Positions 1 through 10,086 are shown, counted from the first letter of the stretch. The stretch: DNA of 64,000 nt from Agrobacterium larrymoorei (GCF_013322225.1 NZ_JAAMFB010000016.1:277830-341829), one strand, 5' to 3'. Notes: a model not told the origin generated them from the sequence alone. Made by a program: numbers and translations.

Positions 1-574
1 CGATTCTGATCACGGTATCGGATGTGAATGCGAAGGTCGGAATGTGGAGGTTCTCCGGTGCCGGACCTTTGCGAATGCGGCCCGCCGTATCGTAGTGCGA
101 GCCATGGCAGGGACAGAACCATCCGCCGAAATCGCCGGCCTGACCGAGCGGAACGCAACCGAGATGGGTGCAGGAGCCAATCATGACGATCCAGTTTTCC
201 TTGCCCTGACCTGCAGAACGGTCGACATCCGTCGCCTGCGCATCGGCGGCAAGGTTGGCATTGCGGGCAACGGGATCTTTCAGGTCACCAAGCTGAACGG
301 CATTGGCTTCCTGAATTTCCTTTTCTGTGCGGTTGCGGATAAAGATCGGCTTGCCGCGCCACTTCACTGTCAGGGACATGCCGGGCTCGACGCTCGCGAC
401 ATTGACCTCGATGGAAGCGAGCGCAAGGGTGGAGGCATCCGGGCGCATTTGGTCGATGAATGGCCAGGCAACGGCTGCAGCGCCAACGGCACCCGCCATA
501 CCCGTTACAAGATAAAGAAAATCACGACGGGTTGGTTCTCCCGACGTGTCATGGTCATTTACGTGTTCGCTCAC
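1..574 (-). CDS. petA: Ubiquinol-cytochrome c reductase, Rieske iron-sulfur subunit (3' end cut by window)
   Basis: Rieske 2Fe-2S subunit of the cytochrome bc1 complex, which moves electrons from ubiquinol to cytochrome c1 at the periplasmic face of the inner membrane. Read on the minus strand from GTG at 574: an N-terminal twin-arginine segment ([15 protein letters not shown]) and one membrane anchor, then the two cluster-binding boxes CTHLGC and CPCHGSHYD. An AGAGGA about 10 nt upstream supports the GTG. The window holds 191 codons ending in TVIRI; the family is about 192 residues, so only the last residue or so and the stop are missing. petB and petC would be expected next, outside the window. 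Confidence 0.95.
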   Translation of the reverse strand, partial: MSEHVNDHDTSGEPTRRDFLYLVTGMAGAVGAAAVAWPFIDQMRPDASTLALASIEVNVASVEPGMSLTVKWRGKPIFIRNRTEKEIQEANAVQLGDLKDPVARNANLAADAQATDVDRSAGQGKENWIVMIGSCTHLGCVPLGQAGDFGGWFCPCHGSHYDTAGRIRKGPAPENLHIPTFAFTSDTVIRI

Positions 575-882
575 CGCTACACCATCCTCTGCGCTAATGT
601 CGTTGAAAATCGCATGAGTCCTCCCGCTATGATTTGATCCAAGACAAACTCCATCCCCAAGGTCTCGGTCATATTGCGCGATGACAAATCCGCGCTCATT
701 GCATTTGATCGCAAACTATCCCCGACCTTGGCAAGAGGAAAGCTCACAAAGCTGCCGTAATTTCGCCTTGCTCGATGTTTTTCCGCGCCTTTTCCGTCCC
801 GGCTGTCCATCCTGCAACATTGTGCGGCATGATTGGCCGTGTTAAGCGAAGCGCGGGAGAGCAAGAGGACAGGACTTTTTAC
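575..882. other. Intergenic region between divergent petA and the EEP-fold gene
   Basis: It should hold the petA promoter on the minus strand and that of the downstream plus-strand gene. I see no convincing -35/-10 pair and no FixK/FNR-type TTGAT-N4-ATCAA site. An open frame on the minus strand here (577-864) has no family resemblance. In-frame ATGs at 775 and 829 could extend the plus-strand gene into this stretch, but neither has a Shine-Dalgarno sequence. Confidence 0.4.
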
Positions 883-1818
883 GTGAAAGCACGGCTTGCC
901 TGCATCGCCTCCTGCGCGATCTTCATCGCAGTTTTTTCGATAAGCATTCGATATCTCAAAGATTTCTGGCTGCTGGCCTTCGTCAACAGCTTCCAGCTAC
1001 ATATCGCTATTCTGGCCAGTATCGCCGCTCTCTTCTGCTTACTCGTCCTGCGGTTTCGCGTGTTCGTTTTTCTGCTCGTCTGGGCCATTCTGCTCGGTGC
1101 ACATGCCGCTTATATGAGCCAGCAATTTAAAACTGACGCCATCGCCGCCGCAGATGCAAAACCGTTCCGTTTGCTTTCCTTCAACGTGCTGATGCAAAAC
1201 CGCGCCAACGCCGAATCAATTGCCGACACCATCATCGCCTCTAGGGCAGACGCTGTTTACGTTATGGAGGCGGCTGCGCTTGTCGGCGTTCTGCCTCGCC
1301 TGCAACAGACTTATCCATATCGTCTTGGATGCGGAATTGGCACACTCTCCTGCGACCTCCTGATGCTTTCGAAGCACCCGTTGGAAAGCGCAAGCATCGG
1401 CAGCCTCAGCTTCGTCAGTCGTGACCGTTTCGGCGTGGCGTCCGTCAATATCGATGGTGTGCAAGTGACGCTCGCCGCCATGCACCTCACCAAGCCCTAT
1501 TTCGATGAATTCCATACGAACGAACTGCGACGTGCCGGTGCGGCTCTGTCTGGCATCACCGGCCCGCTGATTGTCGGCGGAGATTTCAACGCCGCAAGCC
1601 TCGCGCCGGATGTTCGCGCATTCCTGCGTGACAACGATCTGAATAAGGTGGCTTGGGAGCCCGCGACGTGGCCGATCGACGCAGGTCCGCTCGGCATCGC
1701 CATCGACCATATCTTTGCGCGCAAGCCGGCAACACTGATGAATTTGCAGAGATTGCCGGATGCACTGGGTTCAAATCATTACGGGCTGGTCGCGGACTTC
1801 ATGGTCGCCTCGCAATAA
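883..1818 (+). CDS. Membrane-anchored endonuclease/exonuclease/phosphatase (EEP) family protein
   Basis: About 311 residues if started at GTG 883, which follows AGGAC by 8 nt; upstream in-frame ATGs at 775 and 829 lack a ribosome site. Roughly residues 4-75 form three hydrophobic segments. The rest is an EEP fold (DNase I / sphingomyelinase superfamily): RLLSFNVL, then VMEAAALVG supplying the usual metal-binding Glu, CDLLMLSKHPL, GGDFNAASL and the terminal GSNHYGL with the catalytic His. The active-site set looks complete, so it is probably a metal-dependent phosphodiesterase whose domain lies outside the membrane. The substrate is unknown. It is convergent with the ABC exporter, with no spacing between the stops. 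Confidence 0.8.
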   Translation: MKARLACIASCAIFIAVFSISIRYLKDFWLLAFVNSFQLHIAILASIAALFCLLVLRFRVFVFLLVWAILLGAHAAYMSQQFKTDAIAAADAKPFRLLSFNVLMQNRANAESIADTIIASRADAVYVMEAAALVGVLPRLQQTYPYRLGCGIGTLSCDLLMLSKHPLESASIGSLSFVSRDRFGVASVNIDGVQVTLAAMHLTKPYFDEFHTNELRRAGAALSGITGPLIVGGDFNAASLAPDVRAFLRDNDLNKVAWEPATWPIDAGPLGIAIDHIFARKPATLMNLQRLPDALGSNHYGLVADFMVASQ

Positions 1819-3678
1819 TCACTGCTCCGCGTCGAGAAATCCGCCAGACTGGCGCGCCCAAAGTTCCGCATAGAGCCCGCCCCGAACCACAAGTTCGCCA
1901 TGCGTTCCCTGCTCCACAATGCGACCGGCATCCATCACCACAAGGCGATCAAGCGCTGCGATGGTGGAGAGGCGATGCGCGATGGCGAGAACGGTTTTCC
2001 CCTGCATCAACTCATCCAGATTACTCTGGATCGCAGCCTCGACTTCGGAATCCAGCGCAGAGGTCGCTTCGTCGAGAATGAGGATAGGCGCGTCCTTGAG
2101 CATCACGCGAGCAATAGCGATGCGCTGGCGCTGGCCGCCTGAAAGCTTAACCCCACGCTCACCGACATGGGCATCGAGACCCTTGCGCCCGCGCTGGTCT
2201 TCCAGTCTTGCGATGAAGTCATCGGCTTTCGCCCGCCGCATCGCTTCCAACAGTTGCTCCTCTGTCGCATCAACGCGCCCGAAGATGATGTTGTCGCGGA
2301 TGGAGCGGTGCAGCAACGACGTATCCTGCGTTACCATGCCGATGTGGGACCGAAGGGTTTCCTGCGTCACATGGGCGATGTCCTGCCCGTCAATCAGGAT
2401 GCGGCCCTTTTCCACGTCGTAGAAACGCAGCAACAAATTAACGAGCGTGGACTTTCCGGCACCGGAGCGACCGACGACGCCCACCTTCTCACCGGCCTCT
2501 ATCGTAAGATCGAGATTGTCGATCACGCCCTTGCCGCGCCCGTAATGGAAGCTGACATTTTCGAAACGAACGCTCGGTGCGTTGATCTTCAAAGGCTGAG
2601 CATCCGCGGCATCAACCAGGGAAATCGGTTGGGAAATCAGCTCCGCCGCATTCTGCACCGTACCGAAGTTGCGCATGATACCGTTGAACTGCGTCATCAG
2701 ACGACCGAGCAGAAAATTCAGCCGAAGCACCAGCGCAAGGGTGAAGGCCACGGCACCGGAACTGATCCTGCCCGAAAGCCAGAGATCGATACAGAGCGCC
2801 GCCATCGACGTGATCATGATGCCGGACAGCAGCGCCATGGACGCCCGCACACCAGTGATGAAGCGGGTGAACATCATCGTCGTGCGCTGGAAGATGTCGA
2901 AGCCCTGCTGCATGTAGCGGTCATTGGCATCGTTGCGACCGAAGAGCCGCAACGTCTGGATGTTGCTGTAGGCATCAACCATCCGCCCGCTCAGCATGGA
3001 GGCAGCCTCGGCGGTCTCCTTGGAATGGAAACGGATGCGCGGCACGAAGTAGCGCACCAGCATCGAGAATGTTGCGACCCAGATAATGACCACCAGAGCC
3101 AGCCGCCAGTCGAGCCCACCAATCAGAAACAGCATGGAAACCGAATAGATTCCCACGAACCAGACGCTTTCCATCAGCGATGTAACGAGATCGCCCGCCG
3201 CCTGCCCGCCGGACCAGACCTTGGTGACGATCCGGCCGGAAAAATCATTCTGAAAGAAGGAAAGCGACTGCCGCGCCACATGCAGGTAGGACTGCCATCG
3301 CACAAGGTTGTAAAAGCCTGGCGTGATGATCTGCTGGTCCACCAACGCCGTAACGAGGGCAACGACGAAGCGGACACCTGCGATCAGGATCAGCATTCCA
3401 AAAAGTTCATACCCATGGCTGGCAAGCAGCCCGGACCACCCCTCCCCGGGTTTTACGGTGGCGAGAATATCCACCAGCCGTCCCACGAACCAGAACAGGG
3501 CCGCCTCTATGGCCGCCGTCAGCCCGCCCAGCACCAGCATTGCAAAAAACGGCGCCTTGGCCTGCGAAAGATAGAACCAGATGAAGGAAGAAGTGTTTTC
3601 CGGCGGCCTGAGATCATCCTTGCGCGCGAAGGGCTCGATCCAGTTTTCAAAGTAGCGGAAAATATGTGAGATCAACAT
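1819..3678 (-). CDS. ABC exporter half-transporter (fused membrane and ATPase domains)
   Basis: 619 residues. An ABC-type transmembrane domain of about six helices (roughly 40-330) is followed by a full nucleotide-binding domain: Walker A GRSGAGKS at 403-410, signature LSGGQ at 512-516, Walker B ILILDE at 532-537, and a late AIAHRLST switch His. All catalytic positions are canonical. It resembles MsbA/MdlB-type multidrug or lipid exporters, which act as dimers. A paralog lies upstream on the same strand (4063-5919), suggesting a heterodimer although the gap is 384 nt. The substrate cannot be told from sequence. Confidence 0.9.
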   Translation of the reverse strand: MLISHIFRYFENWIEPFARKDDLRPPENTSSFIWFYLSQAKAPFFAMLVLGGLTAAIEAALFWFVGRLVDILATVKPGEGWSGLLASHGYELFGMLILIAGVRFVVALVTALVDQQIITPGFYNLVRWQSYLHVARQSLSFFQNDFSGRIVTKVWSGGQAAGDLVTSLMESVWFVGIYSVSMLFLIGGLDWRLALVVIIWVATFSMLVRYFVPRIRFHSKETAEAASMLSGRMVDAYSNIQTLRLFGRNDANDRYMQQGFDIFQRTTMMFTRFITGVRASMALLSGIMITSMAALCIDLWLSGRISSGAVAFTLALVLRLNFLLGRLMTQFNGIMRNFGTVQNAAELISQPISLVDAADAQPLKINAPSVRFENVSFHYGRGKGVIDNLDLTIEAGEKVGVVGRSGAGKSTLVNLLLRFYDVEKGRILIDGQDIAHVTQETLRSHIGMVTQDTSLLHRSIRDNIIFGRVDATEEQLLEAMRRAKADDFIARLEDQRGRKGLDAHVGERGVKLSGGQRQRIAIARVMLKDAPILILDEATSALDSEVEAAIQSNLDELMQGKTVLAIAHRLSTIAALDRLVVMDAGRIVEQGTHGELVVRGGLYAELWARQSGGFLDAEQ

Positions 3679-4062
3679 GATATGGGTATAGGCGGATTCT
3701 TGTAGGCAGCAAAGCAGGCGCGAGATTATATTTCGGTAATGCGCATGAGATGAAGGGACGGAAATATCCCGCCCCTTTTGACCGCAAAAGTGTCGACGTT
3801 GTCAAAACTCCGTCCAGCTGTCTGTCGCGACGGCGGCGGAACCGCGCGCAGCGAAGGCAGATACCAGGCTTTTGCCGAGCGCGCGCCGGTGAGGGTGACG
3901 CACGCTCATCAAAATCTCTGCTTGCGATGTCCACCGCACGAATGTTGCCATTCGCCGCACCGAGCTTGAACTGCGAGAGAAGCGACATCAGCGGGCATCA
4001 GCCTTTTACGAGAAAGCGCATCGCTTCCGATATTGAAAGATCTTGAAGGAATAAGCGGGGAT
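3679..4062. other. Gap between the two ABC exporter genes
   Basis: 384 nt without a credible gene. Short open frames on both strands lack ribosome sites and protein-like composition. A minus-strand TTGACA near 3800 has no matching -10 box. It may carry the promoter of the 1819-3678 gene, but I cannot place one. Confidence 0.4.
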
Positions 4063-5919
4063 TTACTCCCCCGCCTCCTTCATTTCAAGGTCTTCGTCGG
4101 CAATGAATCCACCGGATTGACGGTGCCAGAGGTCCGCATAAATTCCGCCTTGTTCGACCAACTCCGTGTGGGTTCCCGCTTCGACGATATTGCCCTTGTC
4201 GAGAATGATAAGTCGATCCATCTCGGTCAGAGTCGAAAGGCGGTGAGCAATGGCAATCACTGTCTTGCCTTCCATCAGCGCAAACAGGTTTTCCTGAATG
4301 GCCTGCTCCACCTCGCTATCCAGCGCTGACGTCGCCTCGTCCAGAACCAGAATCGGTGCATTTTTCAGGAATACGCGCGCAATTGCGATACGCTGGCGCT
4401 GACCGCCAGAAAGCTTCACCCCACGCTCGCCCACCTGTGCATCGAGACCGGTGCGGCCATGCATGTCCACCAGCGTTTCGATGAAGTCCCACGCATTGGC
4501 ACGTTTCGCCGCCGCGACGATTTCCCCATCGGTGGCGCCCGGATGACCATAGGCGATATTATCGCGTATGGAACGGTGCAGCAGGGACGTGTCCTGCGTC
4601 ACGACGCCGATCAGTGCGCGCAAGCTGTCCTGCGACACCATCGAGATATCCTGCCCGTCGATTGTGATCTTGCCCGATTCCAGATCGTAGAAGCGTAGTA
4701 GCAGGTTCATCAATGTCGTCTTGCCCGCACCGGATCGACCAACAAGGCCCACCTTTTCGCCCGGCTTGATGTCCAGCGAAAGACCATCGATGACGCCCTT
4801 GTTCTGGCCGTAGTGGAAGCGGACATTATCGTAATGGATTGCGCCCTTCGGTGCGGCCAGCGCCGGAGCATTGGCGGCATCCACGATATCGTGCGGCTTC
4901 GTCATCATGTTCATGCCGTCATAGACCGTGCCGATATTCTCGAACAGCGACGTCACTTCCCACATGATCCATTGCGACATGCCGTTGACGCGCATGGAAA
5001 GGCTGATGGCGATGGCAACTGCACCGGCAGAAACCGAACCCTGCATCCAGAAATACAGACCAAGCCCTGCCGTCGAGAACATCACGATGGCATTGTTGAT
5101 GTCGATCATGATGTTGAAGCCGGAAATCTTGCGCATCTGGCGGTGAACGGTTCCGAGAAAGACATTCATGCCTTCGCGCGCATAGGTTTCCTCGCGGCCC
5201 GCATGCGAAAACAGCTTGATGGTCGAGATATTCGTATAGCTGTCCACGATGCGGCCAGTCATCAACGAACGCGCATCCGCCTGTTCCTGAGAAAGCCGTC
5301 CGAGCTTTGGGACGAAATAGGTCAGGATGCAGATATAGATCGCCAGCCAGACAAGCAGCGGAATGACCAGCCGCCAGTCCGCTGCCGCCACCATGACCAG
5401 CATCGAGACGACGAAGCTGATGGCATAAACGAAGACGTCGATGACCTTCAGCGCCACTTCGCGGATCGCCAGCGCCGTCTGCATGACCTTCGTGGACACG
5501 CGACCCGCAAATTCGTTGGCGAAGAAGGTCATGGAATGGCGAAGCAGAAACCGGTGCATCTTCCAGCGCGCAATCATGCCGAAGTTTCCGGCCAGCGTCT
5601 GGTGCATCGTCATGGTGTGGATCGCGCCCATGAGCGGCAATGCAAACAGCACCAGCGCACCCATGCCGATTAGATGCCAACCCTCGTCCGCAAAGAAGGT
5701 CTCCCGGTTGGCCGAAGACAGCCAGTCCACGATGCTGCCGAGAAAGCTGTAGAGCATCGCTTCAGCAATCGCGATACCCATCGACATCAGCCCGAGAAGC
5801 AGCAGCCATGGCCATGCAGGTTTCACATAATGCCACATGAACGGCAAAAGATTTTGCGGCGGAACAGTGGGCACCGATGCGGGAAATGGGTCGAGACGTT
5901 TTTCAAACCAGCCAAACAT
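4063..5919 (-). CDS. ABC exporter half-transporter, paralog of the 1819-3678 gene
   Basis: 618 residues from ATG 5919 (MFGWFEKRLDPF), preceded by GGAG at 8 nt; the longer open frame back to 6090 is out of line with the paralog's length. Same architecture: six-helix exporter domain, then Walker A GRSGAGKT, LSGGQRQRIAIAR, ILVLDEATSALDSE and IAIAHRLST. Both nucleotide-binding domains of the pair look active, unlike many heterodimeric exporters with one degenerate site, so either homo- or heterodimers are possible. Substrate unknown. Confidence 0.9.
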   Translation of the reverse strand: MFGWFEKRLDPFPASVPTVPPQNLLPFMWHYVKPAWPWLLLLGLMSMGIAIAEAMLYSFLGSIVDWLSSANRETFFADEGWHLIGMGALVLFALPLMGAIHTMTMHQTLAGNFGMIARWKMHRFLLRHSMTFFANEFAGRVSTKVMQTALAIREVALKVIDVFVYAISFVVSMLVMVAAADWRLVIPLLVWLAIYICILTYFVPKLGRLSQEQADARSLMTGRIVDSYTNISTIKLFSHAGREETYAREGMNVFLGTVHRQMRKISGFNIMIDINNAIVMFSTAGLGLYFWMQGSVSAGAVAIAISLSMRVNGMSQWIMWEVTSLFENIGTVYDGMNMMTKPHDIVDAANAPALAAPKGAIHYDNVRFHYGQNKGVIDGLSLDIKPGEKVGLVGRSGAGKTTLMNLLLRFYDLESGKITIDGQDISMVSQDSLRALIGVVTQDTSLLHRSIRDNIAYGHPGATDGEIVAAAKRANAWDFIETLVDMHGRTGLDAQVGERGVKLSGGQRQRIAIARVFLKNAPILVLDEATSALDSEVEQAIQENLFALMEGKTVIAIAHRLSTLTEMDRLIILDKGNIVEAGTHTELVEQGGIYADLWHRQSGGFIADEDLEMKEAGE

Positions 5920-6335
5920 AGGCCAAGCTCCGGACAATATAATCCCGAAAAACGCGGCAACGGGACTTGAGGCTCCCACGGCCTGAACGGGAAAGAGGTG
6001 GAACGCGGCCGTAACAGCCACATGACGATTGATTATCGGAAAAATGCGGAAAACCGCGAGGAAACACCTAGGCCTGCAGAGGCACCACAAAGGCCGGGAG
6101 GCGATATCGAACGTGAATATTCATCAGAACCTCCATGGCTGGCGTTGAAGATGACTTCTCTTAGCTTAAAAACTGTGCATTGGCCAGCAAGAAACGAATT
6201 GGATTTCAAAAAACGCTCAATCGCAGGTTTGCATGGCGCGGCACGACAACGACGAAACCATGAGGCTGGCGCTTCTTGTTCAGGCGCGGCCAGCCGTGAT
6301 AACGGCAAAGCTGTGTAGAACGAGAGACATCGATA
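5920..6335. other. Divergent intergenic region between the ABC exporter and trmL
   Basis: 416 nt. It must contain the promoters of the exporter (minus) and trmL (plus). A minus-strand TATATTGT lies about 25 nt before the exporter start, but no well-spaced -35 was found. No hairpin, repeat or short gene stands out. Confidence 0.4.
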
Positions 6336-6794
6336 ATGCCGGATATCAGGATCGCACTCTATCAACCGGACATTCCGGGAAATACCGGCACCATCCTGCG
6401 GCTCGCCGCGTGCCTGGGTATTGGTGTCGACATTATCGAACCGGCGGGCTTCGATATCTCGGATCGAAATCTCAAGCGCGCTGGCATGGATTATCTCGCC
6501 ATGGCGTCGCTTACCCGGCACGTAAACTGGGAACGGTACGAGGAGTGGCACACGGCAAGCGGGCGGCGGTTGGTACTCGCGTCCACCAAGGCAGCACTGC
6601 CCTACACGAAAATCGAATACCGTGCCGATGATGTTCTGCTTTTCGGTCGCGAAAGTGCGGGCGTGCCGGACCATGTGCATGAAAAGGCCGATGAGCGTGT
6701 GCTGATTCCAATGGTGGAGGGCCAGCGCTCCATCAATGTCGCCATGTCGGCCGCAATGATTGCAGGGGAAGCACTTCGTCAAACAATTTGGTGA
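6336..6794 (+). CDS. trmL: tRNA (cytidine/uridine-34 2'-O)-methyltransferase TrmL
   Basis: 152 residues, the usual length of the minimal SPOUT methyltransferase TrmL (YibK), which methylates the wobble-base ribose of tRNA-Leu isoacceptors using S-adenosylmethionine. Diagnostic pieces are the N-terminal LYQPDIPGNTGTILRLAAC, then LLFGRESAGVPD and the C-terminal trefoil-knot stretch RSINVAMSAAMIAGEALRQ. The ATG follows a GAGAG ribosome site. Confidence 0.93.
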   Translation: MPDIRIALYQPDIPGNTGTILRLAACLGIGVDIIEPAGFDISDRNLKRAGMDYLAMASLTRHVNWERYEEWHTASGRRLVLASTKAALPYTKIEYRADDVLLFGRESAGVPDHVHEKADERVLIPMVEGQRSINVAMSAAMIAGEALRQTIW

Positions 6795-6988
6795 TAAAAA
6801 TCTCTCGATCCTGAAGAAATTGTTTCAGGCTCTACTATACGCATGAACTTTTCCTACCTATATTTGTTAGCCAACTAAAGATTTCCCCGCCGAGACTTTC
6901 CACGCCCGCCCTGGCATCAGACGGTGAAAGGCTTCGGGCAAGGCTATTCTTTAATAATGACAGACAAGACGGGAAGGAGTGGCCGCTC

Positions 6989-8641
6989 ATGGAATCCACC
7001 ATCGTTATCGTCAATCTGCTCGGCGCCGTCGCGCTGCTTCTGTTTGGCCTTGCGCAAGTCAAGGATGGTGTAACCCGCGCCTTCGGTGTGATGCTCAGAG
7101 CGGTTCTCGCCGCCAGCACCAAAAGCGGCCCGCGCTCCTTCCTCTCCGGCTTCTTCGCAACCATCGCACTGCAAAGCTCCACCGCCACGGCGCTCACTGT
7201 CGCCTCGTTTGCGGAACGCGACCTCATCCGTCCGCGCATGGCGCAGATCGTGCTCCTTGGCGCAAACATCGGCACCGCCGTCACCGCGTGGATCTTCGCA
7301 ACCGGTGTCGCATGGCTTTCTCCACTCCTCATCCTCTCCGGCATAATCCTGCGAAAGGGCAGCTCCAACGCCCGCCAGGGCGGCGGAACGGCACTTGTCG
7401 GCATCGGCCTGATGCTGCTTTCGCTTCACCTTCTCAGCAATGCTACGGAGCCGATGCGCGCCTCACCGGCACTCGGTGCGTTCATCGGCCTTCTCGATGA
7501 CGCCTGGCCGGTCGCTCTCATCCTGTCCGCCACCATGGCATTTGCCTCCTCCTCCAGCCTTGCCATGGTGGTGCTGATCCTGTCGCTTGCATCGGCTGGA
7601 ATACTCTCGACCGGCCTCATCATCGTTCTCATTCTGGGAGCCAATCTTGGTGGTGCGATCCCTCCGGTCATCGCCACCCTCTCAGGTCCGGCGGCTGCCC
7701 GCCGCATTACCCTTGGAAATCTGGTGATACGCGCCGCTGGCTGCGTTATCGCTTTACCGCTCGCCCCCCATGGCGCAACCGCGCTTCAAAAGCTCTCACT
7801 GTCACCATCGATGCTGCCGGTCGATGCGCATCTGATCTTCAACATTCTGCTGACAATCGTCGCATGGCCCCTTTCCGGCTGGGTTTCGGATATGATGGCA
7901 AAGCTGGTGCCGGAGGCCGCGCGCGCAGATGACGGACCTCATTTTCTCGACAAGGAAGCGCTGGACACGCCAGTCGTCGCGTTGGCAAACGCCACGCGTG
8001 AGGTTCTGGTCGTCGGCGACACCATTGAACGGATGCTGATCCGCGCAGAAAACGCCTTCAAGCATAACGATCTCGCTCCGCTTGCCGAAATCACCGCGCT
8101 TGAAAAGAAGGTGGACCGGCTGCAGCAGGAAGTGAAGATTTACCTCTCTCAACTTGGCCGCCAGGGGCTGGAGGAAAACGATGCGCGCCGTTCCATAACC
8201 CTCATCGATTACGCCATCAATCTGGAGCATATCGGCGACATCGTGGAGAAGGGGATTTGCGAGCAAATCCGCAAGAAAGTTCTGAACGGCTTCAAATTCT
8301 CCGATGAGGGCTATGACGAGCTGAAGACGCTATTCGATATGACCATCGAGAACCTGCGCTCGGCCCAGAGCATTCTCGTCACCGGCGATTTCGCGCTGGC
8401 CCGCCGTCTCATGGAAATCAAGGTCGATATTCGCCACCTCGAAAAACGCTCATCCGCCCGCCATCTGGAACGTCTGCGCGATGGCCTGACGCAGAGCCTT
8501 CAAACCAGCTCGCTCCATCTCGACATGCTGAGAGACCTGAAACGCATCAACGCGCATATCGTTTCTGTCGCATATCCCATTCTGGACGAGAGCGGAGTCC
8601 TGGTTGAAAGCCGATTGAGGGCTGCGGAGACGCGCGGATGA
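6989..8641 (+). CDS. Na+/Pi cotransporter family protein with C-terminal PhoU-like domain
   Basis: 550 residues. The N-terminal ~300 residues are membrane-spanning and carry two inverted Na_Pi_cotrans repeats with their QSS-type motifs (ALQSSTATAL near residue 61 and FASSSSLAMVVL). The C-terminal ~220 residues are helical and PhoU-like (from about TREVLVVGDTIERML). This is the NptA/YjbB layout; such proteins move phosphate with sodium, and YjbB-type members may export it. GGAAGGAG sits upstream of the ATG. No Pho box is visible in the 194-nt upstream gap, so phosphate control is not supported. Confidence 0.88.
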   Translation: MESTIVIVNLLGAVALLLFGLAQVKDGVTRAFGVMLRAVLAASTKSGPRSFLSGFFATIALQSSTATALTVASFAERDLIRPRMAQIVLLGANIGTAVTAWIFATGVAWLSPLLILSGIILRKGSSNARQGGGTALVGIGLMLLSLHLLSNATEPMRASPALGAFIGLLDDAWPVALILSATMAFASSSSLAMVVLILSLASAGILSTGLIIVLILGANLGGAIPPVIATLSGPAAARRITLGNLVIRAAGCVIALPLAPHGATALQKLSLSPSMLPVDAHLIFNILLTIVAWPLSGWVSDMMAKLVPEAARADDGPHFLDKEALDTPVVALANATREVLVVGDTIERMLIRAENAFKHNDLAPLAEITALEKKVDRLQQEVKIYLSQLGRQGLEENDARRSITLIDYAINLEHIGDIVEKGICEQIRKKVLNGFKFSDEGYDELKTLFDMTIENLRSAQSILVTGDFALARRLMEIKVDIRHLEKRSSARHLERLRDGLTQSLQTSSLHLDMLRDLKRINAHIVSVAYPILDESGVLVESRLRAAETRG

Positions 8642-8642
8642 T

Positions 8643-8918
8643 CTAATCCGCCGAAGGCAATCGCCGCATCGTAAACTCGATCCGGTCACCCTCCAGTTGC
8701 CGCCAGCTCTCGACCTCGGTCCAGTAGGCGGCTTTGGGAAACTCGCTGAACCATTCGCGGGCTTTAGCGCGTGCCTCATCCCGAGTCAGACAGAATGTCT
8801 GTCGCACGAACATGCCGTTCTTGCTGTTTTTGGGTGTACCAGCCTGCTGATCGCGGCGATGCGCGGCGATCCTTCGTTTGAGGCCTTCAAGCGGCGGCGG
8901 GCCGGTAAATTTCGTCAT
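8643..8918 (-). CDS. Conserved hypothetical protein, 91 aa
   Basis: Start placed at ATG 8918 (MTKFTGPPPLEGLKRRIAAH) because GAGAGGTG lies just upstream; the longer frame to 8939 has no such site. Soluble, basic and aromatic-rich (FPKAAYWTEVESWRQLEGDRIEF), with no membrane segment and one Cys. No known domain recognised. It is convergent with the Na/Pi gene, with one base between the stops. Confidence 0.65.
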   Translation of the reverse strand: MTKFTGPPPLEGLKRRIAAHRRDQQAGTPKNSKNGMFVRQTFCLTRDEARAKAREWFSEFPKAAYWTEVESWRQLEGDRIEFTMRRLPSAD

Positions 8919-9041
8919 GACATTCACCTCTCGTTTCAAAACATAGTGTGTGGCCTTGACCTTGGCGAGTCCAATTTGTGTCTGTTACGCACGGCTGCTA
9001 AACCGGCTGGCAAGGAACGAATCGCGTGAAGGAGACCGGAT

Positions 9042-9953
9042 ATGGAACGCCCCATTTTGCCAAAGGGCCTGCCGGACGATATCGAGGATAAGAAAGCACT
9101 CGCCAAAGCCTGGTTCGAGAGCTTGCGAGACACAATCGTCACCTCTTTCGAAACACTAGAAGACGAGCTGCAAGGCCCCCTTTCCGATCAGGAGCCTGGT
9201 CGCTTCATCCAGAAGGAATGGCTGCGCGAGGGCGGTGAAGGCGGCGGCGGCAAGATGTCCATGATGGAAGGCCGCGTCTTCGAAAAGGTCGGCGTCCACA
9301 CCTCGACCGTTCATGGCGAGTTCTCCGAGGAATTCCGCAAACAGATACCGGGTGCGGAAGAAGACCCGCGCTTCTGGGCGTCCGGCATATCGCTGATTGC
9401 CCACCCTGTTAATCCTAACGTGCCAGCCGTGCATATGAATACCCGCATGGTCGTTACCACCAGTCACTGGTTCGGCGGCGGCGCGGATCTAACGCCGGTC
9501 TTGGACCGTCGTCGTACTCAGGAAGACCCGGATACGCAGCTTTTTCACCGCGTTTTCGAAATCACCTGCAATCGCCATGCCATTGCGGATTATCCGCGTT
9601 ACAAGCAATGGTGTGACGAATATTTCTTCCTGAAGCACCGCAACGAGCCACGCGGTATCGGCGGCATCTTCTTCGACTGGCTGCACCCGGATGAGGAAAA
9701 GGGCGACTGGAACGCCAACCTTGCTTTCGTGCAGGACATTGGCCGCGCCTTCAACCTGTCCTATCCCCGCATCGTACGCGGCAACTTCAACAATCCATGG
9801 ACGGAAGAAGACCGCGACGAACAACTGATCCGCCGTGGCCGTTATGTGGAGTTCAACCTGCTTTACGACCGCGGAACCATTTTCGGCCTGAAAACCGGCG
9901 GCAATGTGGAGTCGATTCTCTCCTCTCTTCCACCGGTGGTCCGCTGGCCATAA
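9042..9953 (+). CDS. hemF: Oxygen-dependent coproporphyrinogen III oxidase
   Basis: 303 residues, the family length. HemF uses O2 to decarboxylate two propionates of coproporphyrinogen III to protoporphyrinogen IX in haem synthesis. Family signatures: [26 protein letters not shown] followed by [20 protein letters not shown] and the C-terminal [20 protein letters not shown]. The ATG is preceded by GAAGGAGA. Transcribed alone. Confidence 0.97.
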   Translation: MERPILPKGLPDDIEDKKALAKAWFESLRDTIVTSFETLEDELQGPLSDQEPGRFIQKEWLREGGEGGGGKMSMMEGRVFEKVGVHTSTVHGEFSEEFRKQIPGAEEDPRFWASGISLIAHPVNPNVPAVHMNTRMVVTTSHWFGGGADLTPVLDRRRTQEDPDTQLFHRVFEITCNRHAIADYPRYKQWCDEYFFLKHRNEPRGIGGIFFDWLHPDEEKGDWNANLAFVQDIGRAFNLSYPRIVRGNFNNPWTEEDRDEQLIRRGRYVEFNLLYDRGTIFGLKTGGNVESILSSLPPVVRWP

Positions 9954-10051
9954 GGCTTTCTCAAGAAATCACGAAAAGTTTGACTTTTGTCAGCGAGCTT
10001 CACCAATTTTTAGAAAATTAGCTCTTATGAAAACACAAAGGCGGTGCTAGT

Positions 10052-10078
10052 CTCCAATCCGTAGATGGACTGGAGGAG
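10052..10078 (+). promoter_or_regulatory. 5'UTR hairpin overlapping the Shine-Dalgarno sequence of the next gene
   Basis: CTCCAATCC (10052-10060) can pair with GGACTGGAG (10067-10075) through eight of nine positions around a 6-nt loop. The second arm contains the GGAG of the GGAGGAG ribosome site (10072-10078), which is 8 nt before the ATG at 10087. Folding would partly hide that site. Seen in sequence; a regulatory role is inference. Confidence 0.4.
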
Positions 10079-10086
10079 CTATCGTC

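Noticed and set aside
577..864. 95-aa open frame on the minus strand before petA
   Set aside because: Overlaps the EEP gene's 5' region, has no ribosome site and no protein-family pattern.
2167..3669. 500-aa open frame antisense to the first ABC exporter
   Set aside because: Low-complexity His/Gln/Arg-rich shadow of a strongly recognisable gene.
6795..6988. Pho box before the Na/Pi cotransporter
   Set aside because: Only a single CTGTCAT half-site on the opposite strand; no second repeat at 11-bp spacing.
8940..9041. FNR/FixK box or promoter before hemF
   Set aside because: TTGACC is present, but neither a TTGAT-N4-ATCAA palindrome nor a good -10 box follows.
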